Position numbers and translations under genes: made by a program
In this document: positions 26,837-36,366 of the stretch, one piece after another
Numbering within the stretch: position 1 is the stretch's first letter
Layout: every line of letters begins with the position of its first letter
From: Nostoc sp. UHCC 0926
GTDB lineage: Bacteria; Cyanobacteriota; Cyanobacteriia; Cyanobacteriales; Nostocaceae
Reading direction: 5' to 3'
Length of the DNA stretch: 64,000 nucleotides
Assembly (NCBI RefSeq): GCF_028623165.1
Contig: NZ_CP117768.1
Coordinates: forward strand, 2,728,001 to 2,792,000
Notes under the pieces: generated by a model
Databases searched by the model: none
What the model was told of the DNA's origin: nothing
Seen by the model: only the letters and a program-made list of their open reading frames with translations

Positions 26837-27267
26837 TAGACCTGTCCTCAAATTAAATTTGCGTAAAGATAGAATATAAAATTTTATCTTTATAAATACT
26901 AATGTTTCCTGTATATAGTTTCTGCGGATTGTACAGCATAAGAAATCATGTTCCCGCTCAAAATTTAAAAATCATATTTTTTCTCTCTAAACTATCATCA
27001 ACTATGCCAAACCCTTATTGCTACGTTGAATGAAGACATATAGTCAACCTTTAAAACCCTTGTACAGACTGAGTTATAAAATTATGGACAAGTCTATTTG
27101 TTGGAAGATTGGGTAATTAGAGAAGTTTGAGAATTTTTTAATTGGTTAAAACTTCTCAAACTTCTCTAAAAGAGGGCAACAGATTCAAACCCAGAGACCC
27201 AGATGAAATCTGAATTTCTTAATTTTGAGTTGTATCATACCATTTTCAAAAATCTTTGCAACACATG
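26837..27267. other. Intergenic region
   Basis: Contains an imperfect inverted repeat (TTAGAGAAGTTTGAGAATTTTTTAATTGG / AAAACTTCTCAAACTTCTCTAAAAG) at about 27117-27172, probably a hairpin. No gene recognised. Confidence 0.45.
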
Positions 27268-27880
27268 AATCGGCTGGAGGTACAGATAAGTATCTACTTA
27301 ATGAACTCCAGCGTCTGGAAAAATCTGATCCCACCCTCCAGGGAAAACTCAATTTTCAGCAAGTTGAGGCGATTGACTTACTCAGCTACCAAGTTTGCCA
27401 TCTTAGGATTTACCCAAGCTTTGCGTCAAGAGCTATAGCAGTCCTATCTGATTTCGTTCAAATTCGCGGTGTCCAGATCCCCTACTTTGTAAAAGTTGTC
27501 GGAGATCTAACTTTTCACGAATGATTTAGGATTGCTATAACTGAACACAATATCTGAGTGATTGCATTACTATTTTCCCTGACAGACACAGACATGGTGC
27601 GCGACTTAAAATTATTTCGCTGGGTGATCCCCATGACTCCCCAGCAAGTGGCTAAAGCACTCGTCACTGCAATACAAAATGATTCAGTAGAAATTTTAGT
27701 CGGATGGCATCATTTAGCCGTATGGTGTCAACGCCTTACTCCTTAGTTGCTAGAGCTAATTTTAAGAATAGCAACTCCGCAAGCACCAAGAAAACAACAG
27801 CCGAGTCAAAAACTAGTTTTTTGATAATAATCCATCGTTTCAGTGATTTGTTCTTGTCAAGAACATGATTTTTTGCGTGT
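27268..27880 (+). pseudogene. Chimeric pseudogene: alpha/beta-hydrolase fragment joined to an SDR fragment
   Basis: Positions 27268-27374 match the hydrolase at 16729-16806 (YLLNELQRLEKSDPTLQGKL versus YLLNQLQRLDKSDPTLQGKL). From about 27375 the sequence switches within a codon to the SDR gene (TYSATKFAILGFTQALRQEL), corresponding to 24827-25211. The SDR part is interrupted by a 106-bp MITE, and afterwards has TGA in place of CGA (NI*VIALLFSLTDTDMVRD) and TAG in place of TGG (RLTP*LLELI). The switch looks like an illegitimate recombination between paralogues of two genes that occur elsewhere in this window. Confidence 0.8.
27434..27539. mobile_element. MITE with TA target duplication (IS630/Tc1-like)
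   Basis: The ends are TATAGCAGTCCTA and TAGGATTGCTATA (inverted). The SDR homology reads GAGC-TA before it and TA-ACTGAA after it, so one TA was duplicated, the hallmark of the IS630/Tc1-mariner group. There is no coding capacity. A relative with the same ends is at 36947-37050. Confidence 0.75.
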
Positions 27881-28143
27881 CTGCGCGTAATCTCTAAATT
27901 TTTTGAGGCTTCTGCGTTCAATTGCCTTTATCTTAACGCACCTTGAATCGTTGATGGTGCGTTGCACTGCGCGACAACGCACCAACGATTTAAATTTATT
28001 AACATAGCTTGAAATATTAGCACCGACTTACTTACACTGAACCGTATTATGTTATAAACTTGTGCCAATGGGGAACTCTATTATTAGAGATCAATTGTTT
28101 GATTTATTTTTTTGTTTGGAATACTCACAAGAAGTAGTTGTTA

Positions 28144-29001
28144 ATGATTAGTATAATTACACCAGTTTATAATGGGGAGAGATTTATAGAATCTTGTCTT
28201 CAAGTTGTTATTGACCAAAACTGTTTAGAAGTGGAGCATATCATTGTAGATGGAGGTTCAAGCGACAAAACAGTAGACATTATTAAGGATAAAGCCAATC
28301 AATATCCTCACATCCGCTGGATTAGTGAAAAGGATCGAGGACAATCTGATGCTATGAATAAAGGAATTGCTATGGCACAAGGAGAGATTATTGGTGTTTT
28401 AAATGTTGATGATTTTTATGAAATAAATGTTCTTAACCGCATCTGTGAAATTTTCCCAGCTTTAACAGAGCCTAGCTTGATTATTGGCAACTGTAATATT
28501 TGTAATTTTGAGGGTAAACTAATTTCTATTAATAAAGCTAAACCCTTACGGACGATTGATTTATTATTAGAAAGGCGAATTAATGAAGATGGAATTATCG
28601 ATGCTTCTTTTCCATTAAATCCGTCTGCTTACTTCTACCACAAATCATTGCATCAGCAAATCGGACTATACAAAGTAGAAGAACATTATGCAATGGATGT
28701 AGATTTCCTCTTGAGAGCGGTTTGCTCATGTCATGTCAAGTATTTCAATGAAACTTGGGGTAACTATAGATATTATCCAGGAACGAAAACATTTGATGAT
28801 TCTACAAGAGGAACCAGCATAGTGCGAATTAAACACTTATTTAATGATTATATTAAAACACTATCCTTGATGGAGCAATGGCAAATTTGGTTAGCTCGGA
28901 ACATGAATTTTATTTTATTAAAAATCTTTTATTTTTATAAGTATCCAGAACGATTACCTGAATCGATTAGGCAGAGATTAACTAAATATAGTCGAACCTG
29001 A
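28144..29001 (+). CDS. Family 2 glycosyltransferase
   Basis: A 285-residue inverting glycosyltransferase with a GT-A fold. It begins MISIITPVYNGERFIESCL and has the nucleotide-sugar motifs HIIVDGGSSDKT, then EKDRGQSDAMNKGI and the metal-binding DXD as LNVDD. It ends without membrane helices, so it is a soluble or peripheral enzyme that probably transfers a sugar onto a cell-surface glycan. ATG 28144 is preferred over TTG 28138. There is no glycan cluster around it. Confidence 0.9.
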   Translation: MISIITPVYNGERFIESCLQVVIDQNCLEVEHIIVDGGSSDKTVDIIKDKANQYPHIRWISEKDRGQSDAMNKGIAMAQGEIIGVLNVDDFYEINVLNRICEIFPALTEPSLIIGNCNICNFEGKLISINKAKPLRTIDLLLERRINEDGIIDASFPLNPSAYFYHKSLHQQIGLYKVEEHYAMDVDFLLRAVCSCHVKYFNETWGNYRYYPGTKTFDDSTRGTSIVRIKHLFNDYIKTLSLMEQWQIWLARNMNFILLKIFYFYKYPERLPESIRQRLTKYSRT

Positions 29002-29636
29002 TAAAAAGGATTGCAATAAAATTCAAGACTAGAATTTTTGACTACTTTGGCTAACAGGGGATCGGGAGCATCCCACTTATTTGCCTGTCATTGTGAGCGC
29101 AACGAAGTGGAGCGTGGCAATCCCATCAACTGGTGCTTAGTGAGAGATTGTGGGATTGCTTGTCTGCGACACGCTGCGCGAACGTCGTCCCTCCTCTCTA
29201 GGAGACGCTACGCGAACGCAATGACAACTTATTCTCTGATTACAAAATAAAAATTGGGATACACCCCAGGGGATCTAGTCCTAATAGCACTAATAAAAGC
29301 AGAAACACTTGTGGTTTAAGCAGTTTGCAGCTTATGTAATAGATGCAGGATTTTGCCATCAAGGGGTAAGCCTTCAGGCAGCGTTTGCAGACTCGTGCTT
29401 CACTTCTGCCTGGGCGTTCTAGAACACGATCTGGAACAATAACTTTTAGTAAAGTGCGATAATTTTGGTGACATTGTTACGATAATTGCTATAGACTTGC
29501 CTGAGTTCGCAGTTACTGAAAATCACCAAATTCAAAATGTTATGACTCAAGGTATTTATTGTATTTATACTGAGTCGGGTGCTATTAGATACTCATGCAA
29601 GTTTTATAGATATAACTTATTTCGGAGCAATCAGAA
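29002..29636. other. Intergenic region with a palindromic repeat
   Basis: Positions 29087-29226 form a repeat with inverted ends (GTCATTGTGAGCGCAACGAAG ... CGCGAACGCAATGAC). The frames open through it are not genes. Between 29280 and 29600 I see nothing convincing; a promoter for the GH57 gene should lie in the AT-rich 29500-29630. Confidence 0.45.
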
Positions 29637-31133
29637 ATGCTTTCCTTCCCCACGACTCTTACTCCTTTGCCCGAAATCATTGATGGCTTGCCGAATATTT
29701 CTGGTTGGGAAACAGAGGTGATCTCTGTAGTTAATCATAATAAACCAGTATTTTTGCCAACAACAAATATCCGCTTAGAGGATGTGAATGCTGTGTTTGC
29801 GATCGCCTTGCACATGCACCAGCCAACTATACCCGCAGGAAATGATGGTACACTCATCAGCAATCTGCAATATATGTTTGAACATCCTCATGAGGGGGAT
29901 AACCACAATGCAGATCCTTTTGCTTATTGTTACAGCCGCATGGGAGACTTGATCCCCGAACTTGTAAATCAAGGTTGCAATCCGCGTGTGATGTTGGATT
30001 ACTCTGGTAATCTTTTGTGGGGACTGCGGCAAATGGGACGCAGTGATGTTCTCGATAATCTCAAACGCATCACTTGCGATCGCACCTATCAACCTTATGT
30101 AGAGTGGCTGGGTACAATGTGGAGCCATGCAGTTATTCCTTCCACACCTATACCAGATATTAAATTGCATATCATCGCATGGCAACATCACTTTGCGGCA
30201 ATTTTTGGCTGGGAAGCACTAGCGCGAGTCAAAGGATTTTCGCCCCCAGAAATGCACCTACCAAATCACCCTGATGCTCTGTTTGAATTTGTGAAAGCGC
30301 TGAAAGAATGTGGATATCGCTGGCTACTTGTTCAAGAACATTCTGTAGAAACAATTAGTGGTCAATCTCTTACCCACAAACATTTACCACATCGTCTGAT
30401 TGCCCGCAATTCCCAAGGCGAAACAATTAGTATCACAGCCTTAATTAAAACCCAAGGTTCGGATACTAAATTAGTTGCACAAATGCAGCCTTATTATGAA
30501 GCCAAAACCTTATCCAAACAACAAATTGGTAGTGTATTTGTGCCACCAATAGTTAGCCAAATTGGAGATGGTGAAAATGGTGGAGTAATGATGAATGAAT
30601 TTCCTAGTGCTTTTAAACAAGCTTGGTGGGATATGGTCAATAACGGCGGAGGAAAATCAGGTGTTGTTGGGATGTGTGGTACAGAATATTTAGAATTAAT
30701 AGAAGCTGCTGGATGCAAACCTGAAGATTATCCAAGTTGTCAGCCAGTTGGACAACATCAGATTTGGGAGCGAGTTTCACCAGACAATTGCCAACCTGAA
30801 GCTGTAGAGAATGCGATTCAAGAATTAAAGCAAATAAACTCTAATTTTCACATGGATGGAGCCTCGTGGACAAATCATATCAGTTGGGTGAAAGGATATG
30901 AAAATGTGTTGTCCCCCATGTATCAATTAAGCAGTTTATTCCATCAAAAAGTTGATCCCTTACAGCAAATTGATTCAGCAGAACCTGTTACCAGACAATT
31001 TAACTACCGTAACGTTCTTCTACATAACCTTTTGCTACAAACCAGCTGTTTTCGTTATTGGGGACAAGGTGCTTGGACTGACTATGCACGGGAAATTTAT
31101 CAACGGGGTGAAAATTTATTGCAGATGAATTGA
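29637..31133 (+). CDS. Glycoside hydrolase family 57 protein
   Basis: A 498-residue cytoplasmic protein (no signal peptide). The family-57 first conserved region is seen as ALHMHQP at residues 56-62. Further blocks are FAYCYSRMGDLIPELVNQG, LDYSGNLLWGLRQMG, AWQHHFAAIFG and GFSPPEMHLPNH, the last a candidate for the region with the catalytic Glu. GH57 enzymes act on alpha-glucans (amylases, branching enzymes, 4-alpha-glucanotransferases). This shorter cyanobacterial type is usually annotated as alpha-amylase-like, and I cannot assign the exact reaction. A role in glycogen turnover is likely. Confidence 0.85.
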   Translation: MLSFPTTLTPLPEIIDGLPNISGWETEVISVVNHNKPVFLPTTNIRLEDVNAVFAIALHMHQPTIPAGNDGTLISNLQYMFEHPHEGDNHNADPFAYCYSRMGDLIPELVNQGCNPRVMLDYSGNLLWGLRQMGRSDVLDNLKRITCDRTYQPYVEWLGTMWSHAVIPSTPIPDIKLHIIAWQHHFAAIFGWEALARVKGFSPPEMHLPNHPDALFEFVKALKECGYRWLLVQEHSVETISGQSLTHKHLPHRLIARNSQGETISITALIKTQGSDTKLVAQMQPYYEAKTLSKQQIGSVFVPPIVSQIGDGENGGVMMNEFPSAFKQAWWDMVNNGGGKSGVVGMCGTEYLELIEAAGCKPEDYPSCQPVGQHQIWERVSPDNCQPEAVENAIQELKQINSNFHMDGASWTNHISWVKGYENVLSPMYQLSSLFHQKVDPLQQIDSAEPVTRQFNYRNVLLHNLLLQTSCFRYWGQGAWTDYAREIYQRGENLLQMN

Positions 31134-31486
31134 ACGGAGGACTGGAAGCTAGTACAATACCGCGTCAGTTTGCCTACCTTTAATAAGGGGATTTTGCCCC
31201 TTGTTGTCTGGTTAATTGAGATGGTAGCTGGCTCCCCTTAAAAAGGTTTGCTCTAATTCCCTCCTTTTTAAGGAGGGTTAGGGAGGATCAAGCCTTAACC
31301 CAAGCGTAATGAGGCGGAAAATAAAAACTCAGGTGAATTGAGATTTAGTTTACAGCAGAATTCAAGTATTTGAACCACATCTGTCGTAGGGGCGCAAGGC
31401 CTTGCGCCCCTACCGCGTGGTCTATTTACCTGAAAATAGCTGTAAATTTTATAAATCTGAAATAAGCCTTTGGGGATGGAGTTTTA
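31134..31486. other. Intergenic region with repeats between convergent genes
   Basis: Contains a 'GTTAATTGAGATGGTAGCTGG' repeat (31210-31230) that recurs inverted at about 33058 and 63666, a purine/pyrimidine palindrome (CTCCTTTTTAAGGAG, about 31262) and the perfect 28-bp palindrome at 31386-31413. No gene. Confidence 0.5.
31386..31413. repeat. Perfect 28-bp palindrome of the GTAGGGGCGCA family
   Basis: GTAGGGGCGCAAGG is followed directly by its reverse complement. It belongs to the same family as 18251-18282. Confidence 0.8.
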
Positions 31487-32845
31487 TTAAACTAAAGGCA
31501 ATAAAATTTCAAATTTTGTACCTATACCAATCTGTGAATGGAAATTTAATTTTCCACCATGTCTTACAGTGATAATTCGATAACTTACTGCTAAACTAGT
31601 ATTCTTACTATTCTTGGTTTCAAGAGAAAAAGACTCCATAATTTGCTGTTGCAATTCTTGAGATATTCCAGAACTATTGTCAGCAATGCGAATTAATATC
31701 CAGCGAGAATCTGCTACATCTGGGTTGCTTGCTTCCTGGGAAATCACTTCTGTGGTAATCTCAATTCGGGGTTTTTGAACAGTCTTTGTATCATCTAGAT
31801 GCAACTGCTGTCGCACTGCTTCATTGAGTAAAGTATCTACGACTTCGCTGAAAATATTCATCAAAACCTGATTTAATTGCCCCATAAAGCAATATATTGG
31901 AGGTAATTGACCGTAGTACTTTACGATTTCAATTTCTCCTTGAAGACGGCTATTAATTAATAAAATAATACTATCTATACAGGCATGTAAATCTGCTGGC
32001 TTTGGATAAAGTTCATCGATATGACAGAAGTTTTGTAAGCTGGTGACGAGTTTTTTTAATCTTTCCGCTCCAGTGCGGATACTAGCAAGCGATCGCGACA
32101 AATCTTGTTCTAAAAAATCAAATTCAATCTCTTCTTTTAGAAGATTAATTTCCTGGGAAGCTGATGGTAATTCTTTTTCATAAGCTGCTATCAGCTTGAG
32201 TAAATCTTGGCTGTAGTTTGAAACATAAGTTATATTACCCCAAATAAAACCTACTGGGTCTAAAATTTCGTGCGCTATGCCGTCTACCAAACGTCCCAGA
32301 TTTGCCATTTTATCATTTTGAATCATTTGGGCTTGGCTACGTTCATAGCGCACCAGATTGTCGATTCCCCGAATTTGCCAAGAAATAATATTCAATTCTT
32401 GTACATCTAACAATCTATAAGCACCAGATTCTGTATGTACTACAATTGGTTCTGCTAAGAATTCTGGCGATCGCTTTAAGCTAAGTTGCATCGCAGTTAA
32501 AATCGATGTTGTATCAGCAAGGAGCAACATCGGTATCCGTGCATAGCTGTAGAGAACGGCTAATGGTTGCTGAACAAATAACTCTTGTCCATAGGGACGA
32601 ATCAAAAATTCCAGCAGTCGTCGCCGCGAAATCATCCCAATAAAGTTTCCCTGTTCTACCAAAATTACTCCTGGTAACAGGGGATATTTTTCCAAAAAAT
32701 TAGCCACTTCCATACCAGTGCGGTTGATTTCCACTGGGAAGTTGTACATTGGTAGTTCTTGGAGGGTTGACTCTAAATCGAGATCGCGATCGCTACCAAT
32801 AGACAAAAATGGCGGTAAGATTGAGCAATTGAATTCTTCTGGCAC
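31487..32845 (-). CDS. CBS-domain sensor histidine kinase with a degenerate ATP-binding domain
   Basis: The start is GTG 32845, giving 452 residues. The N-terminal 150 residues form a CBS pair (FPVEINRTGMEVANFLEKYPLLPGVILVEQGNFIGMISRRRLLEFL, then YSYARIPMLLLADTTSILTAMQ). The dimerisation/phospho-acceptor helix follows with MANLGRLVDGIAHEILDP, which keeps the His. In the ATPase domain the usual signatures are eroded: the N box is MNIFSEVVDTLL instead of N-x-x-x-N-A, the G1 box is DNSSGI, and the GTGLGL of the G2 box is NTSLAV. Catalytic activity is therefore doubtful; it may be a regulatory pseudokinase. It has no response-regulator neighbour. Confidence 0.8.
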   Translation of the reverse strand: MPEEFNCSILPPFLSIGSDRDLDLESTLQELPMYNFPVEINRTGMEVANFLEKYPLLPGVILVEQGNFIGMISRRRLLEFLIRPYGQELFVQQPLAVLYSYARIPMLLLADTTSILTAMQLSLKRSPEFLAEPIVVHTESGAYRLLDVQELNIISWQIRGIDNLVRYERSQAQMIQNDKMANLGRLVDGIAHEILDPVGFIWGNITYVSNYSQDLLKLIAAYEKELPSASQEINLLKEEIEFDFLEQDLSRSLASIRTGAERLKKLVTSLQNFCHIDELYPKPADLHACIDSIILLINSRLQGEIEIVKYYGQLPPIYCFMGQLNQVLMNIFSEVVDTLLNEAVRQQLHLDDTKTVQKPRIEITTEVISQEASNPDVADSRWILIRIADNSSGISQELQQQIMESFSLETKNSKNTSLAVSYRIITVRHGGKLNFHSQIGIGTKFEILLPLV

Positions 32846-33185
32846 TAGACACCCTGATTTTTACAAAGACAGGTAAACAATAAGTTAATATTTTACATTC
32901 TGCCACCCTCTAAATCCGGTTTAGGTTTAGGTATCTAGTCGAACTAAGCTAATCCTCATTCATTTTTCCAGAATGATTCGCTTGTAGTAAGCGGCTCCAG
33001 CCCTGCTTTTATGCAACTTAAATGCTCGTTAGTTTAGTACAGGGGGCGCAAAAATCCAGCTACCATCTCAATTAACAAACAAGGGCAAAATCTCTTGTCT
33101 TAAATGCTAGCTTTCACAATTACTGGCAAGAGCGATCGCAAGCTAAACTAAAAATAACCTTTACAAAAAGTGCAAAGGTAGCATT
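32846..33185. other. Intergenic region between divergent genes
   Basis: Should carry promoters for the histidine kinase and the Uma2 gene. The stretch 33035-33095 is another copy of the repeat with CTACCATCTCAATTAAC also present near 31220 (inverted) and 63660. No gene. Confidence 0.45.
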
Positions 33186-34037
33186 ATGACCTCTGCAACC
33201 AATCCATCCACCGCCCTCACTCCTTTCCCCGATCATACCCAGCTTCCTGAGTCTGATGGCACGTTTGTAAGCCAGTCGCTTGCGGGGGTTCCCCCCGTTG
33301 TGCGAACTGGCGTGAAAAATTGGCAAGAGCATCCCCAAAGCATTCTACTAACTGACTCGATTCAACCCATTCTCAAGCAAATAAATCCTGAAGGTGAATA
33401 TTGTATTGGCCAAGACTTAGGTATTTACTGGCGCTTAACTGATCCCCCTGAAAAAGGAGCAGAAGCACCGGATTGGTTTTATGTACCAAATGTACCGCCT
33501 ACACTGAATGGGCAAATACGACGTTCTTATGTATTGTGGCGAGAGTTTATTGCCCCGTTGATTGTCCTGGAATTTGTCTCTGGGGACGGTAGTGAAGAAC
33601 GAGATAAAACTCCTTGGAAGGGTAAATTTTGGATTTATGAGCAGGTGATTCGTCCTCCCTTCTACGGCATTTATGAAGTGAGTAAAGCCAGTATAGAAGT
33701 TTATCATCTGGTTGAAGGACAGTATCAAGTGTTACCAGCAAATGAACGAGGACATTATCCCATCGTTTCTTTGGGTGTTGAATTAGGCACTTGGCTAGGA
33801 GTTTATCAGAATGTGGAATTACCCTGGCTCCGTTGGTGGGATTTACAAGGTAATTTGTTGTTGAGTGGCGAGGAAAGAGCAGAACAAGAATCTCAAAGGG
33901 CAGAACAGGAACGCCAAAGAGCAGAACAGGAATCTCAAAGAGCAGAACAGGAATCCCAAAGGGCAGAACAGGAACGCCAAAGAGCCGATCGCTTAACTGC
34001 CCAATTGCGATCGCTCGACATTGATTCAGTTGCCTAA
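33186..34037 (+). CDS. Uma2 family (DUF820) protein with coiled-coil repeat tail
   Basis: 283 residues. The Uma2 fold is visible as GEYCIGQDLGIYWRLTD, APDWFYVPNVPP (metal-binding Asp), PLIVLEFVSGDGSEERD (the E.x.x.S/T segment), IYEQVIRPPFYGIYE and VELGTWLG. The C-terminus has five copies of a seven-residue AEQE(R/S)QR heptad that should form a coiled coil, followed by DRLTAQLRSL. Such heptad tails of varying copy number are common in cyanobacterial Uma2 proteins. A PD-(D/E)XK nuclease fold is established; the function is not. Confidence 0.8.
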   Translation: MTSATNPSTALTPFPDHTQLPESDGTFVSQSLAGVPPVVRTGVKNWQEHPQSILLTDSIQPILKQINPEGEYCIGQDLGIYWRLTDPPEKGAEAPDWFYVPNVPPTLNGQIRRSYVLWREFIAPLIVLEFVSGDGSEERDKTPWKGKFWIYEQVIRPPFYGIYEVSKASIEVYHLVEGQYQVLPANERGHYPIVSLGVELGTWLGVYQNVELPWLRWWDLQGNLLLSGEERAEQESQRAEQERQRAEQESQRAEQESQRAEQERQRADRLTAQLRSLDIDSVA

Positions 34038-34264
34038 TATTTTGCTACAAATTACGAATTAGCAAGTCTTCTCCCTACAGCCCTTTGGGCATCCTACGGC
34101 AGGCGTTAGCCTCTCACGAGTGGGAGAAGGGGAGACGATGCCGCGTAACGAGCGTGATTATGAATTACGAATTGGAATTATGAATTAAAAAGGGCTGGTG
34201 TAAAAGAGTCATCTGTGGCTTAATTTGTTTAGACACAAATTTTACTGCTACCAGGGTAATCACG

Positions 34265-35437
34265 ATGACAAATAGACCTCCTTCCGAACCGGAGTCATCC
34301 CAAAGAACTGCCCTTGGCTTTGATGAATTTATAGCCATTCTGGTTGCCTTCACCACTATCGGAGCGATTCTTTTTTGGTCATTGTCTGGTAGAGATTCTA
34401 GCTGGAACTTAAACGGGCTGCTATCGCCTTCTTCCACTCCATCTCCTAGCGTTCAACCAAATCAAGTATTGCCCTCCCCTACTCCCAAGGTAGAACCAAA
34501 TGCAGTCCCTAGATTCAACGTTTTGCCGTCATCTCCACCTGAAGCTATTATTGAACCCAAGATACCTTCATTTCCGACTAACAGCGCAACTCCTTCCCGT
34601 GCAGTGTTACCATCTGCTGAGGTGATCCCAACTCAATCCCCACAACCACAGACGCCTGTATCCTCTTCAACAGGACTTGAGTCATCAATTACATCATTAG
34701 CATTGCCTTTAGTAACTCCGGCAAAACAAAAATCCATTATTCCGCCGCCAATTGCATTTAACGATGTGCCCAATAACTTCTGGGGTCGGCGTTTTATAGA
34801 TGTTCTTTCTTCCCGTGGTATTCTCAAGGGGTTTCCTGATTATTCTTTTAGACCAAACCAGCCTGTAAACCGCGCCGAATTTGCTGCTATACTCCAAAAA
34901 GCCTTTGACCAAGAACCGTCTAAGACCGTGATCGCATTTCAAGATGTACCAGCAAAATTCTGGGCAACTCCAGCAATTGACCAAGCCATCAGTGCCGGAT
35001 TTCTTACAGGCTACCCTAAAAAAACCTTCAAACCACAACAAAATATTTCGCGAGTGCAAGTTTTAGTTGCCCTTGTCAGTGGGTTGAATTTAAAAGCACC
35101 CACTTCCCCAAATCAGATTTTAACTGTCTATAAAGATGCTAAAGATATTCCAACTTATGCTATCAGCAAAATAGCCGCTGCTACAACTAATGGTCTGGTA
35201 GTTAACTATCCAAATCAACAAATTATTGCTCCTAACAAAGTAGCTAGTCGGACTGAAGTGGCAGCGATGATTCATCAAGCTTTAGTAAAACGTGGCAAGT
35301 TGGAGGCAATTCCATCTCAAAACATTGTGCCGCAGCTACGCCTGCCGCAGGCATCGCGCAGCGTGTCTCCAGGACTTTCGCGCACTCCAAAGCACAACCT
35401 AAAAGGTAACTTGTCCGCAGGAGGCTCGTCTCAGTGA
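34265..35437 (+). CDS. SLH-domain protein, membrane anchored
   Basis: A 390-residue protein with one N-terminal membrane helix at about 19-41 (DEFIAILVAFTTIGAILFWSLSG), a Pro/Ser-rich spacer (about 50-160), then three S-layer homology units: FNDVPNNFWGRRFIDVLSSRGILKGFPDYSFRPNQPVNRAEFAAIL, FQDVPAKFWATPAIDQAISAGFLTGYP and YKDAKDIPTYAISKIAAATTNGLVVNYP. SLH units bind peptidoglycan or secondary wall polymers, so the protein likely links inner membrane and cell wall. Confidence 0.85.
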   Translation: MTNRPPSEPESSQRTALGFDEFIAILVAFTTIGAILFWSLSGRDSSWNLNGLLSPSSTPSPSVQPNQVLPSPTPKVEPNAVPRFNVLPSSPPEAIIEPKIPSFPTNSATPSRAVLPSAEVIPTQSPQPQTPVSSSTGLESSITSLALPLVTPAKQKSIIPPPIAFNDVPNNFWGRRFIDVLSSRGILKGFPDYSFRPNQPVNRAEFAAILQKAFDQEPSKTVIAFQDVPAKFWATPAIDQAISAGFLTGYPKKTFKPQQNISRVQVLVALVSGLNLKAPTSPNQILTVYKDAKDIPTYAISKIAAATTNGLVVNYPNQQIIAPNKVASRTEVAAMIHQALVKRGKLEAIPSQNIVPQLRLPQASRSVSPGLSRTPKHNLKGNLSAGGSSQ

Positions 35438-35683
35438 GCTTGGTAGGGAAAGTGTTCAACAAACAGGCAGAGGAACTGAGGAGAAAGATTCTTTATTGCT
35501 CCCCTGCTCCCTTGCTTGTTGGCCAACCCATTGCAGAGAATTCAAAATTCAAAATTAGATATTCAAAAAAAATTCTTAATTTTGAGAAAAGTCTGATCTA
35601 AGGCTTCCTCAGATCAGAACAGACCGTGATTTTGAATTAAAGCATTAGCGTAGCGTCTTTGCAGGAGAAGCCATAGTTAAATA

Positions 35684-36121
35684 TTAAGCTTCTGGAATTT
35701 CTTTACCAACTACTTGTGATTTCAGAGTGGTGATTTCACTAGTTAACTCTTTCCTAGTTGAGGCTTTGAGTAAATAGCGGTAAACAAACCAGGCAGAGTA
35801 ACCAATACCGATCAACTCAAAAGTAGGTGCTACCAAGGGGATATCATTCAAAGCATCTAATATTGCCAAGAGTACTTTAACCCCAACAATTGATCCCACA
35901 ATTAAACCAACAGTCACCAGGGGTTGCTTATATTGATTAAAGAAGCTTCCTAGATATTCTGGTAATGTTGCTAAAAAGCTAGAAATTTGCTCCCCGTATT
36001 TTAGCCATTCGTCTTGAGATTGTGCGGGGGGCTGGAGTTTGGTGATGGTTCCCGTTTGGCTGTTGATATCTGTCACTGTACCCTCTTTGGATGTGCTTTC
36101 TGTGAATTCTTGTTCTGGCAT
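35684..36121 (-). CDS. CAAD domain-containing membrane protein
   Basis: A 145-residue protein with the CAAD (cyanobacterial aminoacyl-tRNA synthetase appended domain) pattern: an amphipathic segment WLKYGEQISSFLATLPEYLGSFFNQYK, a first membrane helix PLVTVGLIVGSIVGVKVLLAILDALNDIPLVAP and a second FELIGIGYSAWFVYRYLL, then a polar KASTRKELTSEI tail. The domain anchors tRNA synthetases to thylakoids in some cyanobacteria; stand-alone forms like this are thylakoid-associated (CURT1-related). It is a membrane-shaping or thylakoid-localised protein by family. Confidence 0.85.
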   Translation of the reverse strand: MPEQEFTESTSKEGTVTDINSQTGTITKLQPPAQSQDEWLKYGEQISSFLATLPEYLGSFFNQYKQPLVTVGLIVGSIVGVKVLLAILDALNDIPLVAPTFELIGIGYSAWFVYRYLLKASTRKELTSEITTLKSQVVGKEIPEA

Positions 36122-36189
36122 TTTCGCTCCTATAAATTTGACAGTTGAGTTTTTCTGATCTGGATAATTACAACCAAAAGGCTGTTGAT

Positions 36190-36366
36190 TAGGTAATGCA
36201 CAAGTGCATCAATAGAATTAGGTCAAGGGCAGAAAAGGGTTTTAGTATCCTATAACCATAATTGCCCCGTAATATCTACTGCATCAACTACAAGGTAGAA
36301 AGTCAGTAGGAGGATAGAACTCAGAAGGATGTTGTATTATAATCGGCTTTCTGAGTTCTTTTTTTT
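36190..36366 (+). ncRNA. Candidate small RNA ending in a strong terminator
   Basis: There is no plus-strand gene for 750 bases upstream, yet a textbook rho-independent terminator sits at 36316-36366. The 150 bases before it contain no open frame with a ribosome-binding site but have hairpin potential (AATGCACAAGTGCATC at 36195-36210) and a TATAAC box at 36251-36256 that could be a -10 element. The 5' end is unknown. It matches no cyanobacterial RNA family that I can name. Confidence 0.35.
36316..36366 (+). terminator. Rho-independent terminator with no upstream gene
   Basis: AGAACTCAGAA (36316-36326) pairs perfectly with TTCTGAGTTCT (36349-36359), followed by a run of T to 36366. The loop is 22 bases. 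Confidence 0.7.

Noticed and set aside
29038-29250. 70-codon plus-strand frame
   Set aside because: It runs through a palindromic intergenic repeat with no start context or protein-like composition.
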